Source: Bacteroidaceae bacterium
GTDB taxonomy: Bacteria; Bacteroidota; Bacteroidia; Bacteroidales; Bacteroidaceae
DNA: 48,730 nucleotides
Direction of reading: 5' to 3'
Assembly (NCBI GenBank): GCA_017615835.1
Contig: JAFZZI010000003.1
Span: 1 to 48,730 of the forward strand
The notes below the pieces were generated by a model. It saw only the letters and a list, made by a program, of their open reading frames with translations. It made no database searches and had not been told where the DNA came from. Positions 8,336-17,640 of the stretch are shown piece by piece. Within the stretch, counting starts at the first letter, position 1. Every line of letters begins with the position of its first letter. Both the position numbers and the translations under genes were made by a program.

Positions 8336-9517
8336 TCATCTAAGCTTGTTTTTCTCAAAATGCTTTCTCACACTGCAAAAATAATATATTATTCCGATAG
8401 CATTGACTACAACTCCACCCCAGAACGCGGTATGATAACCAGACTGTTCTGCAAGAACGCCGCCAATGAGTACACCAAGTCCGACTCCAGTATCCCATGA
8501 TGTCAGTATTGACGAATTTGCCGTTCCTCGCTGACTGTTTGGCGCAAGGTTTACAAACATATTCTGGAATGCCGGATACATGTGCCCGTTGCCCATGCCT
8601 ATAATGAAAGCTGCCAGATAATAGGCCAGCCTTGTGCCGGACCAGGCAAATAACGCATACCCACAGATTGATACCAGCAATCCTAATGAGGCGTTCCGGC
8701 TGACTTTATTCTTTCTCAGGGCGTGCGCACCCGTAAGGCGTGACAGTATGAGTCCTATTGCCAATAGCGAGAAAAACAGTCCTGTACCACCTGTAATGTT
8801 CAGTTCCTCCTTCCCGAATATGGCAACATACGTTGACAAAACTCCGTATGAGAAGGAAAAGCAGATCATGGCAAGTGCTTCCCGCCATCCGTTCAGAAGA
8901 AAGAAACGGTCCAGCGAGATAATGCGTTTGTCCGGAACAAAATCCTTTTTGGGATGTTTAATTGTCGAGTCAATAATCAGTCCAAGTAATGACAGGGCCA
9001 TTGATAGCCAGAAAAGCGCTTTGAAGTTGTTGGAAAAGAGCTGCAGCAGTAAAAGTGCCGTCATTGGCCCTAATGCCATTGCCAAATTATTGCTCAAACC
9101 GTAGTAGCCTATACCTTCCGTGCGCCGGGCACTCGGCAACACGTCAATGGCGACAGTACTTGCCGCCACCGTAGTTGCTCCAAATGGAGCACCATGTAGG
9201 GTCCTGAATATTGTGAACATGGTGACAGAACCCGCTACAAGATAGCCGGCGAACAGTGCGAAAAACAGGAAATTGCAAATAATCAGTACTGCACGGCGCG
9301 GAAAAGTATCTACTATATAGCCACTGAACGGCCTTATGACAAGTGCCATAAAAGAATAACCCGCCAGACATGCGCCAATGGTTTGCTTGTTGGCTCCGAA
9401 CGTCTCGGACAAGTAGAGTGGAAGCAGTGGAACAATCAGGGTGAAAGAAAAGTGTATCAAGAAATTACCTGACCATATCTTCAGGTAGTTGCCATTCCAT
9501 AGTTTTGGCTGTTCCAT
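8336..9517 (-). CDS. Major facilitator superfamily transporter
   Basis: 393 residues with about twelve hydrophobic helices. The loop between helices 2 and 3 carries the MFS motif-A-like GYIVDTFPRRAVLI, and the RTLHGAPFGATTVAASTVAIDVLPSARR region resembles drug/sugar exporters of the YfcJ/arabinose-efflux type. The substrate is not predictable. It is first in the transcription unit ahead of proB-proA-HD; whether it moves proline-related compounds is only conjecture. A -7 element (9548-9555) lies upstream and overlaps the divergent promoter of the small membrane protein. Confidence 0.85.
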   Translation of the reverse strand: MEQPKLWNGNYLKIWSGNFLIHFSFTLIVPLLPLYLSETFGANKQTIGACLAGYSFMALVIRPFSGYIVDTFPRRAVLIICNFLFFALFAGYLVAGSVTMFTIFRTLHGAPFGATTVAASTVAIDVLPSARRTEGIGYYGLSNNLAMALGPMTALLLLQLFSNNFKALFWLSMALSLLGLIIDSTIKHPKKDFVPDKRIISLDRFFLLNGWREALAMICFSFSYGVLSTYVAIFGKEELNITGGTGLFFSLLAIGLILSRLTGAHALRKNKVSRNASLGLLVSICGYALFAWSGTRLAYYLAAFIIGMGNGHMYPAFQNMFVNLAPNSQRGTANSSILTSWDTGVGLGVLIGGVLAEQSGYHTAFWGGVVVNAIGIIYYFCSVRKHFEKNKLR

Positions 9518-9547
9518 TTATATGCACCTTTCCTTAGCTTTACTTTG

Positions 9548-9555
9548 CAAAAGTA
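9548..9555 (-). promoter_or_regulatory. -7 promoter element of the MFS-proB-proA-HD unit
   Basis: On the minus strand the sequence reads TACTTTTG, matching TAnnTTTG. The predicted start near 9541 leaves a leader of about 24 bases before the ATG at 9517. A plus-strand element begins two bases away. Confidence 0.5.
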
Positions 9556-9556
9556 C

Positions 9557-9564
9557 TAATTTTG
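9557..9564 (+). promoter_or_regulatory. -7 promoter element of the small membrane protein gene
   Basis: TAATTTTG matches TAnnTTTG. A one-mismatch -33 box (TTAG, 9534-9537) sits 19 bases upstream. The leader would be about 34 bases. The element faces away from the MFS promoter and shares its DNA. Confidence 0.5.
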
Positions 9565-9604
9565 CGTTGCATTGGTATAAAGGTAAAAAACGATTTATAT
9601 TGCT

Positions 9605-9883
9605 ATGACGGTACCAGTATTGATAGGTGGAACCATTTTTGGCTCATTGCTGGCAGCCTTGGTCGGTCTAGTCGGCTCAAAAAGGCGTATAGGCTTTGGC
9701 TGGGTTTTTCTCATTTCTGTAATCTTCTCCCCTTTAGTCGGTCTGGTCTGCGCACTTCTCAGCGAGAAACTTCCTTATGGAGAGAAACGTTGGGGTTGCC
9801 TCGGCACACTTCTGGGAATAGCTGCAATCATACTCATAGTCTTTCTGGCGCTTGTACTGATTATGGGGTTGTTTGCAGTATAG
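9605..9883 (+). CDS. Small membrane protein with three hydrophobic helices
   Basis: 92 residues. Hydrophobic segments lie near residues 5-24, 31-52 and 67-92; the first two are separated by a basic loop (GSKRRIG) and the last is preceded by the polar segment SEKLPYGEKRWG. I recognise no named family. A -7 element lies at a sensible distance upstream and the frame is not a shadow of another gene, which supports a real gene. It runs convergent with the DUF5715 gene, 36 bases away. A role at the inner membrane is inferred from hydrophobicity only. Confidence 0.65.
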   Translation: MTVPVLIGGTIFGSLLAALVGLVGSKRRIGFGWVFLISVIFSPLVGLVCALLSEKLPYGEKRWGCLGTLLGIAAIILIVFLALVLIMGLFAV

Positions 9884-9919
9884 ATCCGGTAATGCTTAGT
9901 GAGGAAACGGATCTGCCTG

Positions 9920-11074
9920 TCATCTTACCGTAATATGAAGACAGGTCTGTTTCTTTTCGTATTTCACATAGCACCTGCCGGAATTTCGCAAGTCGTACAT
10001 AACTTCCATAAGCACTTGCCTCATCTTTTCCTGCGATGCAGTACGTCCTTTCTCGGGCGCGTCGAAAGTCAGATATGAGATATCAACTGTAGTTCCGTAA
10101 ACATGACATGAGTTTTCGCTGGAATTTACATTGCTCTTCTGCAGTTCTCTTACCATCTCCCGGGTTCGCAGAACGCTTGTGACAGTGATTCTATGGTTCC
10201 GGTTGTATCCTCTGTTGAAAAGTGAATCCTGAAATGCGCGTCCAATATCCTCAACCAGTTCAGCTGCCTTGGGTACTAGGTATGGACTGGAGTGGGTGAG
10301 CTTGTCCACTACGTAGAAACGGTTAGTTTCAATTAACTGCAATTGTCTGTTATCTTCTATCTCATCCTCTTTGACAGCCTCTTTCAGACCATTTGTCCGG
10401 GCTGCTTCCAACTGAATCTCATTTAAATCGTTGAAGATAGTGTCGTATCTTCGGAATGGACCGGCATAATCTTTGTTGTGATTGATTTCTCCTTCAGTGT
10501 ATAGTTGGTAAATATCAATGCCCTGCTGGCCCAGACATGACTTCATCCGATAACCGACAATGAAGAGCATTACTGCTACAGCTCCCAAAACCGCAAAAGC
10601 GCCGATGAACAAGGCGCTATGAGTTGTTTCCAGTTTGAAAAGTTTCTTAATTCCTATGCCGTACCAATAAACAATCCTCTTGACGGCCATACAGATGACA
10701 ATTCCCAGAAAAGGCAGGACAATTGCCGATATGCGGTAACCCACAAGGTTAGGATTGTCAAGCCTGAAGAATCTGAAAGCAATAAGAGAACCTAGAAAAA
10801 CAAGATACAGGACAAGCAGTGCTGCAGTCTTGAGAGATCTTTTCCTTATGCTGTGAAAACAGAAATACAATGCTACTCCGAGAATAATGGATACGCACCA
10901 CACAAGGGCAGTAAAAAGATATGGAACATCTGCCCCTTCGGGTAGAAACCATTTGCCGATTATGTCTGCCACCAGAAACAGTACGATGCCCAGTGACAGG
11001 AACTTGACAGTTCTCAGTTTCCTTTGAAAGTTCCTGTCACTTTCAGCCTCCCGTGTTTTCTGTTGTTCGTCCAT
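9920..11074 (-). CDS. DUF5715-like membrane protein with an M15-type peptidase signature
   Basis: 384 residues. Five predicted helices fill the first 175 residues and a soluble C-terminal domain (about 185-384) follows. That domain carries the pattern of the M15/VanY D,D-peptidase fold: SVLRT (Arg303), SCHVYGTTVDISY (His324 and Asp331, an HxxGxxxD zinc motif) and a terminal LHITV (His380). M15 enzymes cut D-Ala peptide bonds in peptidoglycan. Whether this member is active is not known, and it best fits the Bacteroidota family called DUF5715. It lies 10 bases after mrp, so it is the last gene of the ilvE-trmB-mrp unit; the functional link is unclear. Confidence 0.75.
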   Translation of the reverse strand: MDEQQKTREAESDRNFQRKLRTVKFLSLGIVLFLVADIIGKWFLPEGADVPYLFTALVWCVSIILGVALYFCFHSIRKRSLKTAALLVLYLVFLGSLIAFRFFRLDNPNLVGYRISAIVLPFLGIVICMAVKRIVYWYGIGIKKLFKLETTHSALFIGAFAVLGAVAVMLFIVGYRMKSCLGQQGIDIYQLYTEGEINHNKDYAGPFRRYDTIFNDLNEIQLEAARTNGLKEAVKEDEIEDNRQLQLIETNRFYVVDKLTHSSPYLVPKAAELVEDIGRAFQDSLFNRGYNRNHRITVTSVLRTREMVRELQKSNVNSSENSCHVYGTTVDISYLTFDAPEKGRTASQEKMRQVLMEVMYDLRNSGRCYVKYEKKQTCLHITVR

Positions 11075-11084
11075 CTTCTCAGTG

Positions 11085-12188
11085 TCAATTGTTGTCAGTC
11101 GTCTTTACCGCCTGAGTCGCAGGCATGTCAGCATTTCGTTTCGATGTGCTTTCAACCAATGCCTTGGCTGCTTCTTTAAAGGCACGTCCCGTTATTGAGT
11201 CGCAGTCGAGTGCCACGGGCTTTCCGTTATCGCCGCTTTCGCAGATGCCCTGAACGATTGGAATCTGTCCCAGCAGCGGAACACTCAACTCTTGGGCAAG
11301 CCTCTTGCAACCCTCCTTGCCGAACAGGTAATAGCGCTTATCCGGAAGTTCGTCAGGTGTAAACCATGCCATATTCTCTATCAGACCCAGTACAGGAACT
11401 CCCACCTTTGGGTTGCGGAACATGTCTATTCCCTTGCGTGCATCGGCCAATGCCACCTCTTGCGGGGTACTGACAACAACTGCACCCGTCAGTCCAAGAG
11501 TCTGTACAAGAGTCAGGTGGATGTCGCTTGTGCCGGGAGGCAGATCAATCAGGAAATAGTCAAGATTGCCCCAGTCAGCCTCCTCAATCAACTGTTTCAG
11601 GGCATTGCTGGCCATTGCACCGCGCCACAAGACAGCCTGACCCGGTTCAACGAAAAAACCTATTGACAGAAGTTTTACTCCATATTGACTTACAGGTACT
11701 ATCAAGTCGCGTCCGTCGATATTCTCCGCATACGGACGGGCATCTTCTACCTGAAACATCTTTGGCTGAGAAGGACCGAAAATATCGGCATCCAGAAGTC
11801 CGACTTCGTAACCCTGTTGCGCCAGGGCAACTGCCAGATTTGCTGCAACGGTTGATTTTCCAACACCCCCCTTGCCAGAAGCAATCGCTATGGTATTTCT
11901 TACTCCTTTCAGAACCGGTTTCTCCTCGACAGCCTTCTGACGCGTCTTTACATTGACAGTCACTTGTACTTCGTCACCTGCTTTCTGCCTGATGGCAGCT
12001 TCTGCCGATTTCATGATGGATTTCATGAACGGGTCGGTAGATTTATCGAAAATCAGGGAGAAAGATACGCTGTTTCCGTTGATACGGATGTCATCCTCAA
12101 GCATATCCATTGAGATAATGTCCTTTCCCGTTCCTGGATAACGGACTGATGACAAAGCCTCTTTGATGAGGTTTGGGTATAGGGTCAT
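11085..12188 (-). CDS. mrp: Mrp/ApbC-type iron-sulfur cluster carrier ATPase
   Basis: 367 residues. The N-terminal MIP18/DUF59 domain (about 5-80) is followed by a ParA/MinD-like P-loop ATPase with the deviant Walker A GKGGVGKST (105-113), LLDADIFGPSQPKM and DYFLIDLPPGTSDIHL. Mrp proteins bind and transfer Fe-S clusters to apo-enzymes in the cytoplasm. The CxxC pair found in E. coli ApbC after the ENM motif is absent: the segment reads ENMAWFTPDELPDKRYYLFG. Cluster binding, if retained, must use other residues. It starts 6 bases after trmB and precedes the DUF5715 gene. Confidence 0.93.
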   Translation of the reverse strand: MTLYPNLIKEALSSVRYPGTGKDIISMDMLEDDIRINGNSVSFSLIFDKSTDPFMKSIMKSAEAAIRQKAGDEVQVTVNVKTRQKAVEEKPVLKGVRNTIAIASGKGGVGKSTVAANLAVALAQQGYEVGLLDADIFGPSQPKMFQVEDARPYAENIDGRDLIVPVSQYGVKLLSIGFFVEPGQAVLWRGAMASNALKQLIEEADWGNLDYFLIDLPPGTSDIHLTLVQTLGLTGAVVVSTPQEVALADARKGIDMFRNPKVGVPVLGLIENMAWFTPDELPDKRYYLFGKEGCKRLAQELSVPLLGQIPIVQGICESGDNGKPVALDCDSITGRAFKEAAKALVESTSKRNADMPATQAVKTTDNN

Positions 12189-12194
12189 AACTGA

Positions 12195-12953
12195 TTATTT
12201 TGTAGTTGTCAATCCACTTCTGCCATAGCGGCCGAAACTTCTGTAGTCATCCATTTCAATTTCGACGTCAGGTTCTTTGAGCATACCCTCAGCCGGAAGA
12301 ATGAAACGTATGAACTTGATTTTCTTTCCACGTTCGCGCCACTGCCGCTCATAGTATGTTTGAATGGAAAGTTCCGGGTCAATATCGTCTTTTGAGTATA
12401 GGTCTTCAATCAGACGTTCACACTCAAGACCGTTTTTCTCAATGAGCAAGGACGTATAAGTGAACAGGAAGTTACTGTCAGTCTTGAGACTTATTGTTCC
12501 TTCCGGCACAAGTATCCTGCGATATCTTTCAAGAAACCGTGTTGATGTCAGCCTCTTTGTGACCTTTTTCATCTGTGGGTCGGGGAACGTAAGCCATATC
12601 CCGCTTACTTCACCCTGACCGAAACAGCGGTCTATCAGCTCTATTTCTGTGCGCAGGAATGCGACGTTGGTCAGTCCTTCCTTGAGAGAAACATCTGCAC
12701 CGGTCCACATACGTGCCCCCTTGATATCCACTCCGATAAAGTTGAAGTTGGGGTACATCCTTGCCAGTCCTACGGTATATTCACCGCGTCCGCATCCAAG
12801 TTCCAGTATGATTGGGTTCCCATTGTGGAAAAAAGAGCTGTCCCAACAGCCCTTTTTTTCATATTGGATGATGTCTTTGAACGATATCTCCGGTTCAAAG
12901 ACATGCGGAAACGCGTGCATGTCGGCGAACTTCGCCAGCTTGCCCTTGCCCAT
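12195..12953 (-). CDS. trmB: tRNA (guanine-N7-)-methyltransferase
   Basis: 252 residues from the ATG at 12953 ([21 protein letters not shown]), which leaves a 4-base gap after the ilvE stop; an ATG 15 bases earlier would overlap ilvE. SAM-binding motif [16 protein letters not shown], followed by [12 protein letters not shown] and the TrmB signature [25 protein letters not shown]. The enzyme makes m7G46 in the variable loop of tRNAs. It is encoded between ilvE and mrp with very short spacers, so it is translated from the same message. Confidence 0.95.
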   Translation of the reverse strand: MGKGKLAKFADMHAFPHVFEPEISFKDIIQYEKKGCWDSSFFHNGNPIILELGCGRGEYTVGLARMYPNFNFIGVDIKGARMWTGADVSLKEGLTNVAFLRTEIELIDRCFGQGEVSGIWLTFPDPQMKKVTKRLTSTRFLERYRRILVPEGTISLKTDSNFLFTYTSLLIEKNGLECERLIEDLYSKDDIDPELSIQTYYERQWRERGKKIKFIRFILPAEGMLKEPDVEIEMDDYRSFGRYGRSGLTTTK

Positions 12954-12957
12954 CTGC

Positions 12958-13980
12958 TCAGATGTCAAGTACGGTTACCCAACCATACTTGTCCTCAGCA
13001 TCACCATATTGTATCGCACGCAACTGGTGGTAGAGTTGTGTGAGCACCGGCCCCGGCTTGCCATCCTTGGCAATGACATAACTCTTGCCGAGCTCAATGT
13101 CGTCAATTCTCGAAATCGGCGAAATCACAGCCGCTGTTCCGCAGGCACCGGCCTCGCTCATCTCGTTCAATTCTTCGAGCGGAACTTGTCGCTGCTCGAC
13201 AGTCATGCCATTGTCCTTTGCAATCTGCATCAAGCTCTTGTTGGTTATAGACGGCAGAATCGATTCTGATTTCGGAGTAATGTAACTGTTGCCTTTAATG
13301 CCGATAAAATTGGCGGCACCGCATTCGTCTATGTATTTTTTCTCTTTCGCGTCAAGGTAGAATTCACTCCCATACCCCTTCTCGTGGGCTATGTTGTGGG
13401 CATACAGGCTTGCCGCGTAGTTGCCTCCCACCTTGTACTTGCCCATTCCGAGGGGTGCTGAACGGTCGTATGAGCGCACCAGTGCGTAAGCGTTGGCCGA
13501 GAAACCTCCCTTGAAATAAGGCCCTACAGGCATCACGAACATCAGACAAAGATACTCCTTGGCAGGCTTGACACCGATTTCCGGGCCTGTTCCAATCAGC
13601 AGTGGCCTGATATATAGCGATGCACCGCTCTCGTAGGGTGGAATGTATTCCTTGTTCAGTTTTACAACCCTTGTCACCATCTCGCAGAATGTTTCGGTAG
13701 GCAATTCCGGCATCATCGTGGCGCGGCATGTGCTTTGCATGCGTTCTGCGTTCGCCTCCATGCGGAAAATGCGTGTCTTGCCATCTTTTCCCCGGAAGGC
13801 CTTCAAACCTTCGAAGCACTCCTGTCCATAGTGCAGGCTGGTTGCCGCAATATGCATTGGAACATACTCGGAGTCTGACTCCTCTATTTCACCCCACGCA
13901 CCATTTTTATAACTGATGCGGACATTCCAATCGGTCTTCATATAACCGAATGAAAGATTTGACCAATCAAGCTCTTTCAT
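12958..13980 (-). CDS. ilvE: Branched-chain amino acid aminotransferase
   Basis: 340 residues, fold-type IV PLP enzyme of the larger BCAT group. Signatures: [48 protein letters not shown] (PLP lysine expected at Lys183), [15 protein letters not shown] and the late [15 protein letters not shown]. It exchanges amino groups between leucine, isoleucine or valine and 2-oxoglutarate in the cytoplasm. It heads an apparent operon with trmB, mrp and a DUF5715 gene. Upstream is a weak promoter-like pair and a 16-base inverted repeat (13994-14009). Confidence 0.96.
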   Translation of the reverse strand: MKELDWSNLSFGYMKTDWNVRISYKNGAWGEIEESDSEYVPMHIAATSLHYGQECFEGLKAFRGKDGKTRIFRMEANAERMQSTCRATMMPELPTETFCEMVTRVVKLNKEYIPPYESGASLYIRPLLIGTGPEIGVKPAKEYLCLMFVMPVGPYFKGGFSANAYALVRSYDRSAPLGMGKYKVGGNYAASLYAHNIAHEKGYGSEFYLDAKEKKYIDECGAANFIGIKGNSYITPKSESILPSITNKSLMQIAKDNGMTVEQRQVPLEELNEMSEAGACGTAAVISPISRIDDIELGKSYVIAKDGKPGPVLTQLYHQLRAIQYGDAEDKYGWVTVLDI

Positions 13981-13993
13981 TATGTCGAAAAAT

Positions 13994-14009
13994 TAACTTT
14001 GCGAAGTTA
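13994..14009. promoter_or_regulatory. Inverted repeat over the ilvE promoter region
   Basis: TAACTT-TGCG-AAGTTA is a perfect inverted repeat with 6-bp arms. On the minus strand it includes TAACTTCG (14009-14002), one base from the -7 consensus, with an ATTG 18 bases further upstream as a poor -33 box. It lies 13 bases from the ilvE ATG, so it is either the promoter itself or an operator laid over it. The role is inferred. Confidence 0.35.
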
Positions 14010-14062
14010 TAAAAAACTGAGTTACGGCAATAACCATATCCGGTTAAAAAAGACATCCCGCG

Positions 14063-14845
14063 TCATTCATTCTTTTTTGCCTTTTGCCATAAGACCTCCA
14101 TCTCGTCAAGTGTCATCTCCTTTATCTGACGCCCAGACTCTATCGCCGCTGCCTCAACGTAATTGAACCTGTCCCTGAACTTCCTGTTCGTAATCTCCAG
14201 GGCGTTGTCGGGGTGGATACCATATAGTCGGGCAACGTTTATCACAGCGAACAGCAGATCACCCAGTTCCATTTCGGCTTTCGCCTTGTCACCTGCCTTA
14301 AGCTCGGCACTAAGTTCGTCGGCTTCTTCGTATATCTTGCACAGTGCATCTTCGGGCTTGTCAAAGTCAAAACCCACGTGAGCTGCCTTCTCCTGCATTC
14401 TGAAGGCCTTGATGACAGACGGAAGAGCTTCTGGAACGCCTGCCAGGACGCGTTTGTTGCCGTCTTTCTCCTTCAGTTTCAACTGCTCCCAGTTCTGCAG
14501 TACCTGCTCCTGACCATCAACCTTCGTACTGCCGAAAACGTGCGGATGGCGGAATATCAGCTTTTCGCATATATGGTCACACACATCCTTAATATCAAAA
14601 TCACCGGTTTCGCTGCCTATCTTGGCATAGAACACGACATGCAGCAGCAGGTCTCCCAGTTCTTTGCAGATATTGGATTTATCATCCTTCATCAAGGCAT
14701 CGCACAATTCGTATGTTTCTTCAATAGTATTTTCACGCAGAGTCTCGTTCGTCTGCACACGGTCCCACGGACATTTCACCCTAAGTTCATCCATAATGTC
14801 AAGTAACCGCCCGAAAGCCTGCATCTTATCTTCCTTGTTGTGCAT
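14063..14845 (-). CDS. mazG: MazG nucleoside triphosphate pyrophosphohydrolase
   Basis: 260 residues with two MazG repeats. The first carries VKCPWDRVQTNETLRENTIEETYEL and CKELGDLLLHVVFYAKIG; the second carries the EEADELSAEL and AEMELGDLLFAVINVARLYG helices, whose acidic residues bind Mg2+. MazG cleaves (d)NTPs to monophosphates plus pyrophosphate and clears aberrant nucleotides. A -7 element (14868-14875) lies 23 bases upstream, and the valS promoter faces the other way. Confidence 0.93.
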   Translation of the reverse strand: MHNKEDKMQAFGRLLDIMDELRVKCPWDRVQTNETLRENTIEETYELCDALMKDDKSNICKELGDLLLHVVFYAKIGSETGDFDIKDVCDHICEKLIFRHPHVFGSTKVDGQEQVLQNWEQLKLKEKDGNKRVLAGVPEALPSVIKAFRMQEKAAHVGFDFDKPEDALCKIYEEADELSAELKAGDKAKAEMELGDLLFAVINVARLYGIHPDNALEITNRKFRDRFNYVEAAAIESGRQIKEMTLDEMEVLWQKAKKNE

Positions 14846-14867
14846 ACCTTTAAAGTATAATATATGT

Positions 14868-14875
14868 CAAAATTA
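14868..14875 (-). promoter_or_regulatory. -7 promoter element of mazG
   Basis: Reads TAATTTTG on the minus strand, an exact TAnnTTTG. The transcript would start near 14861, giving a 16-base leader to the ATG at 14845. Confidence 0.5.
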
Positions 14876-14899
14876 CGGCAAAAGTACTACAAAAAGAGT

Positions 14900-14907
14900 A
14901 ATTTTGC
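14900..14907 (+). promoter_or_regulatory. -7 promoter element of valS
   Basis: TAATTTTG, an exact TAnnTTTG. The predicted start near 14914 leaves about 22 bases of leader before the ATG at 14936. This also rules out the in-frame ATG at 14864, which lies upstream of the element. Confidence 0.55.
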
Positions 14908-14935
14908 ACCCGATTCAGAAAACATCATCTCTATT

Positions 14936-17629
14936 ATGAAGGAATTGGCAAGCAAGTACAACCCTGCCGAGGTTGAGGGGAAGTGGTATAAGTACTGGGA
15001 GGACAACAAGTTGTTCCACTCAGAGCCTGATGGAAGGGAACCGTTCACCATTGTTATTCCGCCACCTAATGTAACAGGCGTCCTGCACATGGGGCACATG
15101 CTGAACAATACAATACAGGATATCCTTGTGCGTCATGCCAGAATGATTGGCAAAAACGCCTTGTGGGTTCCCGGGACAGATCATGCATCGATTGCCACCG
15201 AGGCCAAGGTCGTTGCAAAGCTTGCCGCCGAAGGCATCAAGAAAACAGACCTCACCCGTGAAGAGTTCCTGAAGCATGCCTGGGAATGGAAAGAAGAACA
15301 TGGAGGCATAATACTCAAGCAGCTTCGCCGTCTGGGCTGTAGTTGTGACTGGGACCGCACAGCCTTCACAATGGATGAAATCCGTTCTGAAAGCGTCATC
15401 AAAGTCTTTTGTGATCTTTACAACAAAGGACTGATCTACCGCGGTGTCCGCATGGTCAACTGGGATCCCAAGGCAAAGACTGCGCTAAGTGACGAAGAGG
15501 TTGTCTACAAAGAGGAGCACAGCAAACTGTATTATCTCAAGTATTACATAGACGATCAGCAGAATGTCAGGCCAACCGGAGCAGAAGGCGAGGTGGTGCA
15601 TTGCGATTCCAAAGGATACTACGCCGTAGTGGCAACAACACGCCCCGAGACTATTATGGGCGATACCGCCATGTGCATAAATCCTCTGGATAAAAAGAAC
15701 CAGTGGCTGAAAGGTCACAAGGTTATTGTGCCGCTGGTCAACCGTGTCATTCCTGTAATCGAAGACGAATACGTTGACATCGAGTTTGGAACAGGCTGTC
15801 TCAAGGTTACCCCGGCGCACGATGTCAACGACTACATGCTAGGCGAGAAATACAACCTCCCTTCCATTGACATATTCGAGGATGACGGCTCTTTGAGCAA
15901 GGCCGCAGGCCTGTACGTAGGTATGGATCGTTTTGCAGTCAAGAAGCAGATAGCCATAGATCTTGACAATGCCGGCCTTCTCGAGAAGATTGAAGACTAC
16001 TCAAACAAGGTAGGTTACAGCGAACGCAATCCCGACACCGTAATCGAGCCCAAGCTCTCCATGCAGTGGTTCCTTAAGATGAAGCACTTCGCCGATATGG
16101 CCCTGCCGCCAGTAATGAACGACGAACTGCGTTTCTATCCTCCCAAATACAAGAACACATATCGCAATTGGCTCGAGAATATTAAGGACTGGTGTGTAAG
16201 CCGTCAACTCTGGTGGGGACATAGAATTCCTGCCTATTATCTTCCCGAAGGTGGCTTCGTAGTTGCCGAGACCATTGAAAAGGCCGTCGCTTTGGCGCGC
16301 GCCAAGAGCGGCAACCGGAACCTTACAGAAGCCGATCTCCGTCAGGACGAAGATGTTCTTGATACATGGTTCAGCAGCTGGCTTTGGCCGATAAGCCTGT
16401 TTGACGGAATCAATAATCCCGACAACAGGGAGATAAAATATTACTATCCAACAAACGACCTCGTCACAGGTCCCGATATCATCTTCTTCTGGGTTGCGCG
16501 AATGATCATGTCCGGTTATGAGTATCGTGGCGACATGCCATTCCGTAATGTCTATTTTACGGGTATTGTCCGTGACAAGCTCGGTCGCAAGATGAGTAAG
16601 TCGCTTGGCAACAGCCCTGATCCGATAGGACTTATTGACCAGTACGGTGCCGATGGAGTCCGCATGGGGCTGATGCTTTCAGCGCCTGCCGGCAATGACA
16701 TCCCGTTTGACGAGGCCATTTGTGAGCAGGGCCGCAATTTCAACAACAAAATTTGGAATGCTTTCCGTCTCACCCGAAGCTGGACTGTTTCTGAAAGTGC
16801 GGAACAGCCCGAACATTCACGTTTAGCTATTGAGTGGTTTGATGCGCTGCTGGCTCGTTCAGCAGCCGAGATTGAGGACCTGATGTCAAAGTATCGCATC
16901 AACGAAGCCCTCATGACTGTTTACAAACTATTCTGGGACGAATATGCAAGCTGGTATCTTGAAATTGTCAAGCCGGCATACGGACAGCCCATAGATGGCG
17001 AAACCTACAAATCAACGCTTGACCTGTTCGAAAAACTGCTGCTGTTGCTCCATCCCTTCATGCCCTTCATAACCGAAGAGTTGTGGCATGCTGTGCGTGA
17101 GCGTCAGGAAGGCGACAGCATCATGAACCAGAACATATCGGGTATAGCCTATCAGTATGACCAAGGCATCATTTCTGATTTCGACCTGTGCAAATCCCTT
17201 GTTACCGAAGTACGTTCAATCCGCAAGGGAAAGAACATCGCCATGCGCGCCCCGTTGACAGTCGAGGCTGTCGGCGACAACCCATTGAAGCGTCTTGACC
17301 CCATAATGCAGAAGATGGCAGGTCTTGATTCAATCACAGTTGTCGAAAACATGAGCGACGGTACCGCACCATTCATGGTTGGCACAGCTCAATATGCCGT
17401 CCGTCTTGGCGGACTTGTCGATGTCGAGTCCGAGTTGGCTAAACTGGATGCCGAACTTGCTCACCTTGAGGGATTCCTCAAAGGTGTCTTGTCCAAGTTA
17501 GGCAACCAGAATTTTGTCGCCCACGCCCCCGCGGCAGTTGTGGAACTTGAGAGGAAGAAACAGTCCGACACTGAGCAGAAAATTGCCACCGTCAAGGAGA
17601 ATATGCGCCGTTTGGGCCGCAATATATAA
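14936..17629 (+). CDS. valS: Valyl-tRNA synthetase
   Basis: 897 residues from the ATG at 14936 ([20 protein letters not shown]), a normal length. Class I motifs: HMGH (51-54) within [17 protein letters not shown], and KMSKS near residue 552. The CP1 editing domain shows [12 protein letters not shown] and [12 protein letters not shown]. The ADWCISRQ equivalent is [19 protein letters not shown]-terminal coiled-coil arm (about 830-890) is present. It charges tRNA-Val and edits mischarged threonine. It is first in a likely operon with a coiled-coil membrane protein (11-base gap) and a DEAD-box helicase. Confidence 0.98.
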   Translation: MKELASKYNPAEVEGKWYKYWEDNKLFHSEPDGREPFTIVIPPPNVTGVLHMGHMLNNTIQDILVRHARMIGKNALWVPGTDHASIATEAKVVAKLAAEGIKKTDLTREEFLKHAWEWKEEHGGIILKQLRRLGCSCDWDRTAFTMDEIRSESVIKVFCDLYNKGLIYRGVRMVNWDPKAKTALSDEEVVYKEEHSKLYYLKYYIDDQQNVRPTGAEGEVVHCDSKGYYAVVATTRPETIMGDTAMCINPLDKKNQWLKGHKVIVPLVNRVIPVIEDEYVDIEFGTGCLKVTPAHDVNDYMLGEKYNLPSIDIFEDDGSLSKAAGLYVGMDRFAVKKQIAIDLDNAGLLEKIEDYSNKVGYSERNPDTVIEPKLSMQWFLKMKHFADMALPPVMNDELRFYPPKYKNTYRNWLENIKDWCVSRQLWWGHRIPAYYLPEGGFVVAETIEKAVALARAKSGNRNLTEADLRQDEDVLDTWFSSWLWPISLFDGINNPDNREIKYYYPTNDLVTGPDIIFFWVARMIMSGYEYRGDMPFRNVYFTGIVRDKLGRKMSKSLGNSPDPIGLIDQYGADGVRMGLMLSAPAGNDIPFDEAICEQGRNFNNKIWNAFRLTRSWTVSESAEQPEHSRLAIEWFDALLARSAAEIEDLMSKYRINEALMTVYKLFWDEYASWYLEIVKPAYGQPIDGETYKSTLDLFEKLLLLLHPFMPFITEELWHAVRERQEGDSIMNQNISGIAYQYDQGIISDFDLCKSLVTEVRSIRKGKNIAMRAPLTVEAVGDNPLKRLDPIMQKMAGLDSITVVENMSDGTAPFMVGTAQYAVRLGGLVDVESELAKLDAELAHLEGFLKGVLSKLGNQNFVAHAPAAVVELERKKQSDTEQKIATVKENMRRLGRNI

Positions 17630-17640
17630 CAAACACAACT

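Noticed and set aside
9882-9914. Hairpin between the small membrane protein and the DUF5715 gene as terminator
   Set aside because: AGATCCG/CGGATCT pair but the loop is 19 bases and no T run follows on either strand.
13994-14001. Plus-strand -7 element TAACTTTG upstream of mazG's 3' end
   Set aside because: A transcript from here would only run antisense into mazG with no gene to serve; it is better explained as one arm of the inverted repeat at 13994-14009.
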